Part shown: positions 21,067 to 32,313 of the stretch, in pieces
Layout of the letters: every line of letters begins with the position of its first letter
How positions within the stretch are numbered: position 1 is the first letter of the stretch
From: an uncultured Gammaproteobacteria bacterium
GTDB lineage: Bacteria > Pseudomonadota > Gammaproteobacteria > SZUA-140
Direction of reading: 5' to 3'
Length of the DNA stretch: 38,843 nucleotides
NCBI GenBank assembly: GCA_945787155.1
Contig: CALZHD010000009.1
Span: 1 to 38,843 of the forward strand
The notes under the pieces: generated by a model
Database searches by the model: none
Told to the model about the DNA's origin: nothing
Seen by the model: the letters and a program-made list of their open reading frames with translations, nothing else
Made by a program: the position numbers and the translations under genes

Positions 21067-21642
21067 ATGGGCGATAGTAAAACCGACCAGCATCTGGTTG
21101 AGCGCGTACAGCGTGGCGACAAGCAGGCTTTTGATATTCTCGTAACGAAATATCAGCATCGCATTGTCAAGCTGGTGTCGCGCTTCCTGAATGATTCTGG
21201 GGATGTTTTAGATGTGACTCAGGAGGCCTTTATCAAGGCTTATCGGGCGCTTCCTAACTTTCGGGGAGATAGTGCCTTTTACACCTGGTTATATCGAATT
21301 GCCATCAATACGGCGAAAAACTATCTGGTTTCGCAAGGACGCAGGCCTCCAGGCATCGACATTGATGCGAGTGAGGCAGAGCAGTTTGATGGTAGTCTGG
21401 CGTTAAAGGAGTACGCAACGCCAGAGCGGTTACTGCTCAAAGATGAAATTGAGCGTGCCGTCACTGAAACGATAGAGGCTTTGCCAGCTGACTTACGTAC
21501 TGCGATCACGCTACGAGAGCTTGAAGGTTTGAGTTATGAAGAGATTGCAGAGGTGATGGGGTGTCCGGTGGGTACCGTGCGATCTCGGATCTTCAGGGCG
21601 CGTGAGGCGGTACAGGAAAAACTAAAAGTGTTGTTGAATTAG
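21067..21642 (+). CDS. rpoE: RNA polymerase sigma-E/AlgU family factor
   Basis: MGDSKTDQHLVERVQRGDKQAFDILVTKYQHRIVKLVSRFL...QEAFIKAYRALPNFRGDSAFYTWLYRIAINTAKNYLVSQGRRPP; followed by rse/muc genes. Confidence 0.97.
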   Translation: MGDSKTDQHLVERVQRGDKQAFDILVTKYQHRIVKLVSRFLNDSGDVLDVTQEAFIKAYRALPNFRGDSAFYTWLYRIAINTAKNYLVSQGRRPPGIDIDASEAEQFDGSLALKEYATPERLLLKDEIERAVTETIEALPADLRTAITLRELEGLSYEEIAEVMGCPVGTVRSRIFRAREAVQEKLKVLLN

Positions 21643-21662
21643 AACAGGTTTAGGTGAGAATT

Positions 21663-22343
21663 ATGTCAAATGTAACGATTCCCTCAGATAGTCCGGCAGA
21701 TAGTCTCAAGGAAAAAATTTCATCTATGGTGGATGGTGAACTCGATGCCCATGAATATTCACAGATAATAACGGAAGTTGCCGAGGGAAGTGAAAATGGC
21801 GTTGCGAGTTGGGAGCAATACCATTTGATTGGCGAAGCGATGCGTAATAATCTTCCCGATATACTCTATGCAGACCTCGCTAGTAGTATCAGCGCGGCAA
21901 TCGCCAGCGAGCCTGCTTATGCTGGTGAACCAGTATCTCAGACGGTCAATAATAGCAACACCAAAGTGACCAGCATTACCCCGGTGATGGCGCGCACCAG
22001 GAACCCCGTATTAGGATACGCGATAGCTGCATCCATTAGTGCGATCGCGATTGCGGGATTGTATCAACTTAACCAGGGTAGTCAGTTATCGCAACCGATG
22101 ACCCACAGTGTTGCATCAAATCAGCAACCAGCGACGCAGCAACCAGCATTGGAGAATATCTCCTGGAGTCATGAAGTGAAGCAGGAACCCGTTCTAGTGG
22201 AGAATCGCTATCCGCTCTCTCGTATCCCAAATGAGACACTTCATCGTTATATCGTCAATCATAATGAACACTCGATTGCTATGCCTGCCCAGGGAGGGAT
22301 GCTCCCTTACGCCCGATTGGTTGGTTATGAGGGGACACAGTAA
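21663..22343 (+). CDS. rseA: Anti-sigma-E factor RseA/MucA family
   Basis: KEKISSMVDGELDAHE, WEQYHLIGEAMRN, single TM VLGYAIAASISAIAIAGLYQL; directly downstream of rpoE. ATG at 21663 preferred. Confidence 0.9.
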   Translation: MSNVTIPSDSPADSLKEKISSMVDGELDAHEYSQIITEVAEGSENGVASWEQYHLIGEAMRNNLPDILYADLASSISAAIASEPAYAGEPVSQTVNNSNTKVTSITPVMARTRNPVLGYAIAASISAIAIAGLYQLNQGSQLSQPMTHSVASNQQPATQQPALENISWSHEVKQEPVLVENRYPLSRIPNETLHRYIVNHNEHSIAMPAQGGMLPYARLVGYEGTQ

Positions 22344-22416
22344 ATATGCTATTTCCTGAGCAGAAGTTTTATACTTAATTAAATATGAAACATAACTACA
22401 CCAATTCCTGAAGTTT

Positions 22417-23412
22417 ATGCAGACCGTGTCACATCGTTTTATCTTGCTATTACTGGTATTTTCGATGCCAATGGGTCTCAGTTATGCTGCTGATGAGTCT
22501 ATGTTAGTGAAGGCGTGGTTAGAGAAGATGATTAAGGCAGAGGATTCGGTCAGTTACCAGGGCACACTCGTTTATCGCTATCGTGATGAGATGGTTGCGA
22601 TGAATATTGTGCGTACCCGAGGTGATAATGGCATGTTAGAGCATCTAACCTCGCTGAATGGAACGCCTGGAGAAGTAGTGCGCAATCCTCATCAGGTAAC
22701 CTGTGTTTTGCCGAATACCCCTACGCCAATCGTGTACGACAATCTAAAAATTAAGGCAGGTGCTGTAGATGCATTACATAATCGTATTGATGAGATCGAA
22801 CAGTATTATCAGCTATCGCTTGCAGAGGTTGCGCGTGTTGCGGGCAGGATGAGTCAGAAGGTCGTGATTAAACCACGAGATGAATATCGTTATGGTTATC
22901 AGCTCTGGATTGACCAGCAGAGTGGCTTGTTGCTTAAGCTGGAACACCTGGCCGCTGATGGCAAGATAATGGAACAGATGATCTATTCAAATGTTGATAT
23001 TTTTAGCAACGAACTTTCCTCTGGGGCACGACAGCAGCTCGCCATTAACCCTGTAGATAAAGGTTCTTTGACACAGTCGCCGAGCCCTCAGGTAAAAAAT
23101 GATGGAGCTAACAACTGGGCAGTAAAATATATCCCTAACGGTTTTGCTTTGGCCGATTATAAACGTCGCAATTATGCGCAACAGATGCCGTTTGAGCATA
23201 TAGTTTTTTCCGATGGCCTGGCCTCTGTCTCTGTGTTTATCGAAAAGCAGGGAAAGAGTGGGCCTTTTAATGGCGTGTCCCAGCGGGGTGCGATGAATGC
23301 GTATATTGCCTCTGTCGATGATTACCAGGTGGTAGTGGTTGGCGAAGTACCTCTTGAGACATTGGAACTGATCGGAGAATCGGTTCGCCACTCACCCGTT
23401 TCCATTCACTGA
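22417..23412 (+). CDS. rseB: Sigma-E regulatory protein RseB/MucB
   Basis: Signal peptide; VSYQGTLVYRYRDEMVAMNIVRT..., RDEYRYGYQLWIDQQSGLLLKLEHL; synteny. Confidence 0.93.
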   Translation: MQTVSHRFILLLLVFSMPMGLSYAADESMLVKAWLEKMIKAEDSVSYQGTLVYRYRDEMVAMNIVRTRGDNGMLEHLTSLNGTPGEVVRNPHQVTCVLPNTPTPIVYDNLKIKAGAVDALHNRIDEIEQYYQLSLAEVARVAGRMSQKVVIKPRDEYRYGYQLWIDQQSGLLLKLEHLAADGKIMEQMIYSNVDIFSNELSSGARQQLAINPVDKGSLTQSPSPQVKNDGANNWAVKYIPNGFALADYKRRNYAQQMPFEHIVFSDGLASVSVFIEKQGKSGPFNGVSQRGAMNAYIASVDDYQVVVVGEVPLETLELIGESVRHSPVSIH

Positions 23413-23422
23413 GTTTAGAAAG

Positions 23423-23923
23423 ATGATTGAAGAACAAGCGCGAGTCGTCGCGATTGAAGGTGAATATGCACTGGTTGAGACGCAGCGTAAATCGACCTGT
23501 GAGTCATGCTCAGTAAATAAAGGGTGTGGCACTGGGGCTGTTAGCAAAGCACTTGGGCGCTCTGCAGTACAGTTTAAGGCGATAAATCATATCAATGCCA
23601 GGGTTAACGAGCAAGTTGTAATTGGCATTGATGAGGGTTGGTTATTGAGAGGTTCGTTTGCCGCCTACATCATTCCACTTTTTATGATGTTGCTTTGCGC
23701 TGGGATCGGTGAAATGATTGGGGCTCGTTTATGGGGGGGCGGAGCGGAAGGCGCGACTATTTTCGCGGCGTTTTTTGGGCTCCTCGCAGGCTTTTTCTGG
23801 TTACGTCGGTATACAGCTAGCCTGCGTCAGCACAATGTCTGCCAACCCGAGATATTACGTAGTGCATCAAATGAAGCTCGTATTGAATTTAAAAATAGCC
23901 CTGCGTTACACGGGCAGGATTAA
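23423..23923 (+). CDS. rseC: Sigma-E positive regulator RseC/MucC
   Basis: MIEEQARVVAIEGEYALVETQRKSTCESCSVNKGCGTGAVSKALG, two TM segments; synteny. Confidence 0.93.
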   Translation: MIEEQARVVAIEGEYALVETQRKSTCESCSVNKGCGTGAVSKALGRSAVQFKAINHINARVNEQVVIGIDEGWLLRGSFAAYIIPLFMMLLCAGIGEMIGARLWGGGAEGATIFAAFFGLLAGFFWLRRYTASLRQHNVCQPEILRSASNEARIEFKNSPALHGQD

Positions 23924-23950
23924 GGCTTGATTAAGCATAAGGGAGACGTT

Positions 23951-25408
23951 ATGAGAAATTTGATGACGGTAAAGGGGCGTTCCTTTATCGCATTTACACT
24001 CATGTTTTTTGCCGCCAGTATCAACAGTAGTTGGGCTGCAACCAATGCACTGGGACTACCTGACTTTACCGAGCTGGTTAAAAAGCATAGTACTGCGGTA
24101 GTGAATATTAGTACTTCGCAGAAAGTAAAACGTGATGTACGACCACAGCGACCACATGGTATTCCGCCTGGGGCTCCTTTCGATGATTTTTTAAAGCGTT
24201 TTTTTGGCGATCGGGACAAGGAAGGTGATGGGATGCCGGATCTTTTTGACGCCAAGTCACTGGGCTCGGGATTTATTATCTCTGATGATGGGTACGTGTT
24301 AACCAATAATCATGTCATTAAGGAGGCCGATGAAATCATCGTGCGCCTCAGTGACCGACGTGAATTTGTGGCTGAAGTGATTGGCATGGATAAACGCAGT
24401 GATGTGGCTTTATTAAAGATAAATGCTGATGACCTACCAGTAGTTAAGATCGGAGAATCGAATGCGCTTATGGTCGGTGAGTGGGTGTTGGCGATTGGTT
24501 CGCCATTTGGCTTCGATCACACGGTGACGGCGGGTATTGTCAGTGCCAAGGGGCGTAGTCTGCCAAATGAAAATTATGTGCCATTTATTCAGACCGATGT
24601 CGCGATTAATCCTGGTAACTCGGGTGGGCCTCTTTTCAACCTTGATGGCGAAGTCGTGGGGATCAATTCCCAGATCTATAGTCGTACCGGTGGCTTCATG
24701 GGGCTCTCGTTTGCGATCCCGATGGATGTAGCGATGAATGTGGTTGATCAGTTGAAGGATACTGGTCATGTTACCCGTGGCTGGTTCGGGATCCTGATTC
24801 AGGATGTGACGCGTGAACTGGCTGAATCATTCGAAATGGAGAAACCAATCGGCGCACTGGTGGCTAAAGTACTGCCGGAAAGTCCCGCTGAAGCGGCGGG
24901 TATCAAGGTCGGGGATGTGATTGTTGCATTCAATGGGAAGGAGGTGGTGAGTTCATCGGCACTACCACCCATGGTGGGCAGTACTCGCGTCGGTGAGAAG
25001 ATCGAAACCAAAATTATTCGCGAAGGCAAGTCAATCACAATTAACGTCAAGATTGGTGAACTACCGCTGGAAGATGACCTGAAGGTTTCAGCGACCGAAG
25101 AGGCCGATAAGACGGTTGAGATTGAGCGTCTCGCACTGGTGGTCTCTGAGCTCGCTGATGAGCAGAAAGAGATTCTGGAGGAAGGTAAGTCTGGTGTCTA
25201 TATCGACTCGGTAGGACGTGGTGCTGCGGGTCGAGCAGGGATACGCAAGGGCGATATCATCGTGATGCTGGATAATAAGAATATTGATGACGTAAATGGC
25301 TTCAAGGAGATCGTCGAAGGGCTAAAAGCCGGGCGTTCTGTGCCGGTGCTGGTGCAGCGCCGCAGTGGTCCAGTCTTCCTTGCGCTCAAGATTAGTGATG
25401 AGGAATAA
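23951..25408 (+). CDS. mucD: Do-family periplasmic serine protease (DegP/MucD)
   Basis: Signal peptide; catalytic TNNHVI, DVALLKI, NPGNSGGPLFN, two PDZ domains. Start placed at ATG 23951 rather than 23927. Confidence 0.95.
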   Translation: MRNLMTVKGRSFIAFTLMFFAASINSSWAATNALGLPDFTELVKKHSTAVVNISTSQKVKRDVRPQRPHGIPPGAPFDDFLKRFFGDRDKEGDGMPDLFDAKSLGSGFIISDDGYVLTNNHVIKEADEIIVRLSDRREFVAEVIGMDKRSDVALLKINADDLPVVKIGESNALMVGEWVLAIGSPFGFDHTVTAGIVSAKGRSLPNENYVPFIQTDVAINPGNSGGPLFNLDGEVVGINSQIYSRTGGFMGLSFAIPMDVAMNVVDQLKDTGHVTRGWFGILIQDVTRELAESFEMEKPIGALVAKVLPESPAEAAGIKVGDVIVAFNGKEVVSSSALPPMVGSTRVGEKIETKIIREGKSITINVKIGELPLEDDLKVSATEEADKTVEIERLALVVSELADEQKEILEEGKSGVYIDSVGRGAAGRAGIRKGDIIVMLDNKNIDDVNGFKEIVEGLKAGRSVPVLVQRRSGPVFLALKISDEE

Positions 25409-25474
25409 GCATCAATGACTGGAATCTGACGATAATATGTCTCTTTTTCCTGTTTTTCGACCGGAAATGATACA

Positions 25475-25516
25475 AGAGAAGGGGGGAATCGTTTAGAATT
25501 CCCCCCTTCTTTTTTG
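25475..25516 (+). terminator. Rho-independent terminator downstream of mucD
   Basis: Perfect 13 bp stem AGAAGGGGGGAAT (25477-25489) / ATTCCCCCCTTCT (25498-25510) followed by a T run. Confidence 0.9.
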
Positions 25517-25554
25517 TATTTCCCGGGATCTTCCCGCTCTGAGTTTGCCCACAA

Positions 25555-27345
25555 ATGAAGCACATACGTAATTTTTCGATCATTGCCCACATCGACCACG
25601 GAAAATCAACGCTTTCAGACCGCCTGATTCAGGTTTGCGGTGGTCTGAGCGAGCGAGAGATGTCTGCGCAGGTGCTCGATTCAATGGATATTGAACGTGA
25701 GCGAGGCATCACCATCAAGGCGCAGAGCGTGACATTGGAGTATGTCGCGAAAGATGGCGAACGCTATCAATTTAATTTTATCGATACGCCTGGCCATGTT
25801 GATTTTGCCTATGAAGTGTCGCGTTCACTGGCAGCCTGTGAAGGTGCCTTACTGGTGGTAGATGCCTCACAAGGGGTGGAGGCGCAGACCGTGGCGACCT
25901 GCTATACCGCGATTGAACAGGGTTTAGAGGTGGTGCCGGTTTTGAATAAGATCGATCTGCCAACTTCAGACCCAGAGCGGGTGATTCAGGAGATTGAAGA
26001 GATCGTTGGTGTTGAGGCCGAAGACGCGGTACGTGTCAGTGCCAAGACCGGACTCGGTGTGGATGCGTTGCTGGAGGATATTGTTGCCCGCATCCCGCCA
26101 CCAGAAGGTGATCCCGATGCGCCGCTACAGGCGTTAATCATCGACTCCTGGTTCGATAATTTTCTTGGCGTGGTTTCACTGGTGCGTATTGTTCAGGGAA
26201 AAATCTCAGTTAAAGATAAAGTCACTGTGATGTCCACCGGCAAAAGCCATCAGATCGATCGTGTTGGCATCTATACGCCTAAGGCAAACGATCTTGGATC
26301 GCTCTCTGCCGGCGAAGTGGGCTATGTCATCGCAGGCATCAAAGAGATCAATGGCGCGCCGGTGGGCGATACCTTGACCCAGACAGGAAACCCTGCCGCG
26401 AGCCCCTTACCAGATTTTCAGAAAGCCAAGCCTCAGGTATTTGCGGGTCTCTTTCCAATTAACGCCGAAGACTACGAAGATTTTCGTGATGCATTAGCAA
26501 AGCTCTGTCTCAATGATGCCTCGCTTTTTTATGAGCCAGAGTCATCTCAGGCACTCGGGTTTGGCTTTCGTTGTGGGTTTCTCGGCATGCTGCATATGGA
26601 GATCATTCAGGAGCGACTGGAGCGTGAGTATAACCTGTCGCTGATTACCACAGCACCAACGGTCGTTTACGAAATTGTCACCAGCAAGGGTGATGTATTG
26701 CAAATCGATAATCCATCACGAATCCCGGACCCAGGTATGATTGAGGAATTTCGCGAGCCAATCATTCAGGCAGATATTCTGGTGCCGCAGACGCATCTTG
26801 GGGCGGTAATCACCCTCTGTATTGAAAAACGCGGGGTGCAAAAGAAGATGCACTATCATGGGAATCAGGTGGCGGTGAGTTATGAGCTGCCGATGAGCGA
26901 AGTAGTGATGGATTTTTACGATAGACTTAAGTCGGTGAGCAGAGGGTATGCTTCGTTAGATTACTCTTTTATCCGTTTTCAGGCGGCTGATCTGGTTAAA
27001 CTTGATATCTTGATCAATGGAGAGCGTGTGGATGCACTTTCGTTAATCGTCCATCGAGATCGTTCACAATTTCGCGGTCGGGAGCTGGTTGAGCGCATGC
27101 GCACGCTGATTCCTCGTCAGATGTTTGATGTCGCGATTCAGGCAGCCATAGGCGCGCATGTGATCGCGCGCGAAACGGTCAAAGCGTTGCGTAAGAATGT
27201 AACTGCCAAATGTTATGGTGGCGATGTTAGTCGTAAACGTAAGCTTTTGGAAAAACAGAAAGCGGGTAAGAAACGTATGAAGCAGGTAGGGTCGGTGGAG
27301 ATTCCACAGGATGCCTTCCTTGCTGTGTTAAAGACGGGTAAATAA
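25555..27345 (+). CDS. lepA: Elongation factor 4 (LepA)
   Basis: [26 protein letters not shown]..., [38 protein letters not shown]. Confidence 0.99.
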   Translation: MKHIRNFSIIAHIDHGKSTLSDRLIQVCGGLSEREMSAQVLDSMDIERERGITIKAQSVTLEYVAKDGERYQFNFIDTPGHVDFAYEVSRSLAACEGALLVVDASQGVEAQTVATCYTAIEQGLEVVPVLNKIDLPTSDPERVIQEIEEIVGVEAEDAVRVSAKTGLGVDALLEDIVARIPPPEGDPDAPLQALIIDSWFDNFLGVVSLVRIVQGKISVKDKVTVMSTGKSHQIDRVGIYTPKANDLGSLSAGEVGYVIAGIKEINGAPVGDTLTQTGNPAASPLPDFQKAKPQVFAGLFPINAEDYEDFRDALAKLCLNDASLFYEPESSQALGFGFRCGFLGMLHMEIIQERLEREYNLSLITTAPTVVYEIVTSKGDVLQIDNPSRIPDPGMIEEFREPIIQADILVPQTHLGAVITLCIEKRGVQKKMHYHGNQVAVSYELPMSEVVMDFYDRLKSVSRGYASLDYSFIRFQAADLVKLDILINGERVDALSLIVHRDRSQFRGRELVERMRTLIPRQMFDVAIQAAIGAHVIARETVKALRKNVTAKCYGGDVSRKRKLLEKQKAGKKRMKQVGSVEIPQDAFLAVLKTGK

Positions 27346-27347
27346 TT

Positions 27348-28178
27348 ATGAATTTTGATTTTCAAGGGATAATGCTACTGTTGTTGATTGTCAGTGGTGT
27401 TATATGGGCTCTGGATCACTGGAAGTGGGCAGCTAAACGGCGTGCGGCAGAGAAGACTGCACGGGCGTCGATGAAGCCGCCGCTAGATGAAGCAAAGCTT
27501 GCTGGAATTTTCAGGGAGCCAACTTACGTCGAATACGCCAAATCTTTTTTCCCAATCATCCTGATAGTTTTTGTGATGCGTTCGTTTCTGGTGGAGCCGT
27601 TCCGTATTCCATCTGGCTCAATGATGCCGACACTCCTGGTGGGTGATTTCATTTTGGTCAATAAATTTACCTATGGTGTGCGTCTGCCGGTCGCGGGCGC
27701 TAAGATCCTCGATATTGGCGCCCCAGAACGTGGCGACGTCGTCGTATTTCGTTACCCGAAAGATCCCTCGCTTGACTATATCAAGCGTGTTGTGGGCTTG
27801 CCGGGGGATCGAGTTGGTTATTTTAATAAAACTATCTATATTAATGGCAAACCAGTGGCGCAGGAGGAGACAGGAAAATATATTGGCATTGGCGGTGGGT
27901 TGTCTTCAGATGGTGCTAGTCAACGCATTGAACAGCTGGGCAACGTTGAACATGAGATTCTGATTAATACCGCTCAGCGTGCGCGTGAAGGAGAGTTTGT
28001 TGTCCCTGCTGGCGAATATTTTGTGATGGGTGATAATCGAGATAACAGTAATGATAGTCGTTTTTGGGGTACAGTGCCTGAAGACCACCTGGTAGGAAAG
28101 GCCTTCATGATCTGGATGAACTGGGATTCTTCTGCCGGCGGCATTACCTGGGGACGAATAGGTTCCAGCATCGACTAA
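27348..28178 (+). CDS. lepB: Signal peptidase I
   Basis: FLVEPFRIPSGSMMPTLLVGDFILVNKFTYG, KRVVGLPGDRV, FVMGDNRDNSNDSRFWG. Confidence 0.98.
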   Translation: MNFDFQGIMLLLLIVSGVIWALDHWKWAAKRRAAEKTARASMKPPLDEAKLAGIFREPTYVEYAKSFFPIILIVFVMRSFLVEPFRIPSGSMMPTLLVGDFILVNKFTYGVRLPVAGAKILDIGAPERGDVVVFRYPKDPSLDYIKRVVGLPGDRVGYFNKTIYINGKPVAQEETGKYIGIGGGLSSDGASQRIEQLGNVEHEILINTAQRAREGEFVVPAGEYFVMGDNRDNSNDSRFWGTVPEDHLVGKAFMIWMNWDSSAGGITWGRIGSSID

Positions 28179-28199
28179 TCAATGATATAGGAGTAAGTA

Positions 28200-28568
28200 A
28201 TGAAAAGAATAGCAACAAGGCAACATGGTGCTAGTGGGAGTGGTTTTATCGCCCTGATTGTACTGTTCGTCATGCTGGTAGTATTGGTGCTGAAGCTTTT
28301 TCCGGTCTATATGGAGCACTTTAATGTCAGTTCATCATTAAACTCACTGAGTGACCAGGCTGACATTAAAGAAATGAAAAAGGCGGAAATAAAAAAGTTG
28401 CTTGAACGCCGTTTCGCTATTAACGAAGTGGATAACGTAAATAAAGAAAACATTATGATCAATAAAACAAAGAGTGGCATGACGATTGATGTGATCTATG
28501 AGGTGCGCAAGCCTCTGGTGGGTAACATTGATATTGTCATCTATTTTAACGATCAATTGAAGATCTAG
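28200..28568 (+). CDS. DUF4845-like small membrane protein
   Basis: 122 aa, N-terminal TM (GFIALIVLFVMLVVLVLKLFPVYMEHFNV), located between lepB and rnc as is typical for this family. Confidence 0.8.
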   Translation: MKRIATRQHGASGSGFIALIVLFVMLVVLVLKLFPVYMEHFNVSSSLNSLSDQADIKEMKKAEIKKLLERRFAINEVDNVNKENIMINKTKSGMTIDVIYEVRKPLVGNIDIVIYFNDQLKI

Positions 28569-28601
28569 TCCTGTGATGTACGGCATGGAGCATTTGAGTA
28601 A

Positions 28602-29285
28602 TTGAATCACTCAATTGACAAAGTAGAGCAGGTGATTGAGTATCGTTTTATGCAGCGTCATCATTTAGAAACTGCTCTAACTCATCGTAGTGTTGGCAGT
28701 AATAATAATGAACGCCTTGAGTTCCTCGGTGACGCTATCCTCAATTTCGTGATCGCAGAGGCGCTTTATCATCAATTCCCGAATGTCGATGAAGGTAAAT
28801 TGAGTCGACTGCGTGCATCGCTGGTGCGTGGTAGTACATTGGCCGTGTTAGCACGAGACCTCAGCCTCGGTGATTACATTGTACTTGGACCGGGGGAGTT
28901 GAAGAGTGGTGGCTTTCGCCGTGAATCAATACTAGCGGGTACGTTAGAGGCCATTATTGGTGCAGTTTTACAGGATGGTGGTTTTGAAGCGGCTAAGGCA
29001 TTTATTTTGAATCTCTATCAGGCTGCTCTGGACGAAGTCTGCGCAGATCGAGAGCTTAAAGACCCCAAGACACGTCTGCAAGAGCACTTACAGGCAAAGA
29101 AACAGACGTTACCCAGTTACTCGGTTGTCTCGATTGATGGCGAAGGGCATTCGCAGCGTTTCACTGTTGATTGCACGGTTGAAGGTCTGGGTAAAAAAAT
29201 TATCGGTATTGGCGAGAGTCGGCGTAAAGCCGAGCAACATGCTGCATCGAATGCACTAGAGTTATTATTGAAAAATGAAGAGTGA
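28602..29285 (+). CDS. rnc: Ribonuclease III
   Basis: TALTHRSVGSNNNERLEFLGDAILNFVIAEALYHQFP, dsRBD QRFTVDCTVEGLGKKIIGIGESRRKAEQHAASNAL. Apparent TTG start. Confidence 0.97.
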   Translation: MNHSIDKVEQVIEYRFMQRHHLETALTHRSVGSNNNERLEFLGDAILNFVIAEALYHQFPNVDEGKLSRLRASLVRGSTLAVLARDLSLGDYIVLGPGELKSGGFRRESILAGTLEAIIGAVLQDGGFEAAKAFILNLYQAALDEVCADRELKDPKTRLQEHLQAKKQTLPSYSVVSIDGEGHSQRFTVDCTVEGLGKKIIGIGESRRKAEQHAASNALELLLKNEE

Positions 29286-30174
29286 TTTTTTGAACCATTG
29301 TGGTTACGTGGCGATTGTTGGGCGCCCCAATGTCGGCAAATCTACATTGCTGAATCGTATTCTGGGTCAGAAGGTCAGCATCACCACACGCAAGCCGCAA
29401 ACTACCCGCCATCAGATTCTTGGCATCAAGACGACCGAAGATGCGCAGGTGGTTTATGTAGACACACCAGGATTGCACCGTGGTAGTAAAAAGGCAATGA
29501 ATCGTTACATGAATAAGGCTGCCGCGAGCGTTATTAATGATGTCGACGTGGTGGTGTTTGTTGTCGATGGTCTGCGCTGGATGGACGATGATCAGGCGAT
29601 TCTTGAGAAGTTAAAAAACATCGAGTCGCCAGTGATCCTTGCATTGAATAAACTCGATAAACTGCAAGACAGAGAACAGTTATTGCCTCATATACAGCAG
29701 TTGTCTGAAAAGATGACCTTTAAGGAGATTATTCCGATTTCAGCCAGCAATGGTGAGAATATTGAGTCACTTGAGACGATGGTGACATTACTGTTGCCAG
29801 CATTACCCGCCTTTTTCCCGGAAGATCAAATAACCGATAAGAGCGAGCGTTTTATCGCGGCAGAGTTGGTGCGTGAAAAATTGATGATGCGACTGGGGCA
29901 GGAGATCCCCTATTCATTAACGGTTGAGATTGAGCAATTCAAGTTGGAAAAAGAGGTGCTGCATATTAATGCGCTAATCTGGGTGGAGCGCGATAATCAG
30001 AAGACCATTGTCATTGGCAAGAATGGTGAAATGTTGAAGGCAGTGGGTAAACAGGCACGCCTCGAAATGGAGAAGATGTTTGAAAAAAAGGTCTTTCTCA
30101 AGCTGTGGGTGAAGGTCAAAGATAAGTGGGCAGATGATGAGCGTGCGTTACAGAATCTGGGTTATACGGAGTAA
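29275..30174 (+). CDS. era: GTPase Era
   Basis: GYVAIVGRPNVGKSTLLNRILGQKVSITTRKPQTTRHQILGIKT, C-terminal KH domain. Confidence 0.99.
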   Translation: MKSDFLNHCGYVAIVGRPNVGKSTLLNRILGQKVSITTRKPQTTRHQILGIKTTEDAQVVYVDTPGLHRGSKKAMNRYMNKAAASVINDVDVVVFVVDGLRWMDDDQAILEKLKNIESPVILALNKLDKLQDREQLLPHIQQLSEKMTFKEIIPISASNGENIESLETMVTLLLPALPAFFPEDQITDKSERFIAAELVREKLMMRLGQEIPYSLTVEIEQFKLEKEVLHINALIWVERDNQKTIVIGKNGEMLKAVGKQARLEMEKMFEKKVFLKLWVKVKDKWADDERALQNLGYTE

Positions 30175-30181
30175 GGGTAGC

Positions 30182-31009
30182 GTGGGGTCGCCAATACGCC
30201 ACCACCTACAGCCTGGTTTTGTTCTGCACCAAAGGGCGTATCGTGATACCAGCATGATCGTCGATTTCTTTACCGTATCACATGGCCGTATTAGTGTCGT
30301 TGCCAGGGGGGTTCGTAAAGCAAAATCACGTCTGGCACCGCTACTGCAGCCATTTCAGCCCCTGTTGCTCTCATGGGTTGCACGTGGTGAACTTGGTACG
30401 CTGACTGCGGTTGAAAGCAACGGTGTACCGTTGATGCTGAATCGCCGTGTACTGATCAGTGGGTTTTATATCAACGAGCTTCTGGTTCGATTATTACATC
30501 GCGATGACCCTCATACTGAACTTTTTCAGGCCTACCTTGAGGTGCTGCAACAATTAGCTGCCCTGCAATATTCGCAGTTGCAGGTGCCCACCGATGAACA
30601 GGTTGCATTAAGAGGATTCGAGAAACAGCTGCTGCATGAGCTTGGTTACGCCTTGATACTGGATCATGATGTAGTAAGTGGTGCACCGCTAAGCGATGAT
30701 GCGTTGTATCATTATTATCTGGACCAGGGGCCGATGCTCTTTGATGAGGAACAGATGGGCAGTGTATTTGCTCAGAATAGTCAGTCACGGGCGCGGGCGC
30801 GCGATGTGGTCAGGCTGCATGGCAGGAGTTTGCTTGATTTGGCTCACGGGGTCTTTAGAGATAATCGCTCTCTGCGAGAGAGCAAACGATTGATGAGAGC
30901 GGCGCTGGGGGTTCATCTTGGCAGCAAACCTCTGTATAGCAGGATGCTGCTCAGTGGTTTACAGCCTTCCGCTGTTACAAAACATTCGTCTGAAATGGAA
31001 TATAGGTAG
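30182..31009 (+). CDS. recO: DNA repair protein RecO
   Basis: [54 protein letters not shown]. In-frame GTG at 30182, just after the era stop, preferred over the track start 30134. Confidence 0.95.
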   Translation: MGSPIRHHLQPGFVLHQRAYRDTSMIVDFFTVSHGRISVVARGVRKAKSRLAPLLQPFQPLLLSWVARGELGTLTAVESNGVPLMLNRRVLISGFYINELLVRLLHRDDPHTELFQAYLEVLQQLAALQYSQLQVPTDEQVALRGFEKQLLHELGYALILDHDVVSGAPLSDDALYHYYLDQGPMLFDEEQMGSVFAQNSQSRARARDVVRLHGRSLLDLAHGVFRDNRSLRESKRLMRAALGVHLGSKPLYSRMLLSGLQPSAVTKHSSEMEYR

Positions 31010-31016
31010 AGAAAGT

Positions 31017-31754
31017 ATGAATCAACAACCAATATTTTTGGGTGTAAACATAGATCATGTTGCAACCCTGAGGCAAGCACGCGGTACGCGCTATCCGGAC
31101 CCGATTCAGGCAGCAATTGATGCGGAACAGGCAGGCGCTGATGGGATTACATTACACCTGCGCGAAGATCGTCGTCACATTCAAGAGCGTGATGTCAGGA
31201 TGTTGAAAGAGATCCTGCAAACGCGCATGAATCTAGAGATGGCCGTGACAGATGAGATGATTGCGATTGCTGCTGAGGTGGCCCCAGAAAATGTTTGCCT
31301 GGTACCTGAGCGGCGCGAAGAATTAACTACCGAGGGTGGACTGGATGTTGTTGGGCATGAAGCTAAGGTTGCCGATGCCTGCCGACAACTTGCCGACAGT
31401 GGTTCGATTGTCTCGCTGTTTATCGATGCAGAAAATGGGCAGATAGACGCTGCTGTGCGTTGTGGTGCGCCTGTGATTGAGGTCCATACCGGGCGCTATG
31501 CAGACCTGGTTGATGAGCAGGCACAACAGGCTGAGTTGAAGAAAATCAACGATGCCGTTTTATATGCCCATCGCTGCGGCCTGCAAGTAAATGCCGGACA
31601 CGGTTTACACTATCATAATGTAGCGCCGATTGCGGCGATCAAAGAAATCGTCGAATTGAATATTGGCCATGCCATTATTGCCCGTGCACTCTTTACTGGT
31701 TTGCAGGAAGCGGTGCGTGAGATGAAGCATTTGATGCGAGAAGCTCGCCGGTGA
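31017..31754 (+). CDS. pdxJ: Pyridoxine 5'-phosphate synthase
   Basis: [47 protein letters not shown]. Start MNQQPIF at 31017; the longer track ORF overlaps recO. Confidence 0.98.
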   Translation: MNQQPIFLGVNIDHVATLRQARGTRYPDPIQAAIDAEQAGADGITLHLREDRRHIQERDVRMLKEILQTRMNLEMAVTDEMIAIAAEVAPENVCLVPERREELTTEGGLDVVGHEAKVADACRQLADSGSIVSLFIDAENGQIDAAVRCGAPVIEVHTGRYADLVDEQAQQAELKKINDAVLYAHRCGLQVNAGHGLHYHNVAPIAAIKEIVELNIGHAIIARALFTGLQEAVREMKHLMREARR

Positions 31755-32128
31755 TAATCGGTATAGGCACCGATATTGTACGTGTCTCACGTATGGCCAG
31801 GAACCTGGAGCGATATGGTGATAAGTTTGCAGCGCGTATTTTAACCTCGAGTGAGTTTGCCGAATTTTCACAGCATAAGCGCCCGGCCGGTTTTCTCGCT
31901 AAGCGTTTTGCGGCCAAAGAGGCGGCCGCCAAAGCAATGGGATGTGGTTTCAGAGATGGCCTGATGTTGACGCATATTGGTATCGGACATGATGAATTTG
32001 GTAAGCCGTTACTGGAATACCGTGATAAGGCGATTGAGGTCTGCAATAGACTGAAGGTTAGCCATAGTCATGTTTCAATCTCTGATGAAGATGAATATGC
32101 CGTTGCTTTTGTTACATTGGTCTCCTGA
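31751..32128 (+). CDS. acpS: Holo-[acyl-carrier-protein] synthase
   Basis: [52 protein letters not shown]. Confidence 0.98.
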   Translation: MIIGIGTDIVRVSRMARNLERYGDKFAARILTSSEFAEFSQHKRPAGFLAKRFAAKEAAAKAMGCGFRDGLMLTHIGIGHDEFGKPLLEYRDKAIEVCNRLKVSHSHVSISDEDEYAVAFVTLVS

Positions 32129-32313
32129 AAATAATTTCTCTTCCTGCTGTTCTGCATCAATCACCTCCCCTAAGTTCTACTCCTTTTTGTGACTAAGATC
32201 TCAAATGTTTTTGTTCGATTTTTGGAATTGTATAGCTGTTCACAAAATAGATGTATTATTTGCGGTTTAATAGTTTATTCATTTATATCGTTATTATTCG
32301 ATGGAGAAAGTAG

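Noticed and set aside
30918-31016. N-terminal extension of pdxJ
   Set aside because: Overlaps recO; PdxJ begins at [23 protein letters not shown].
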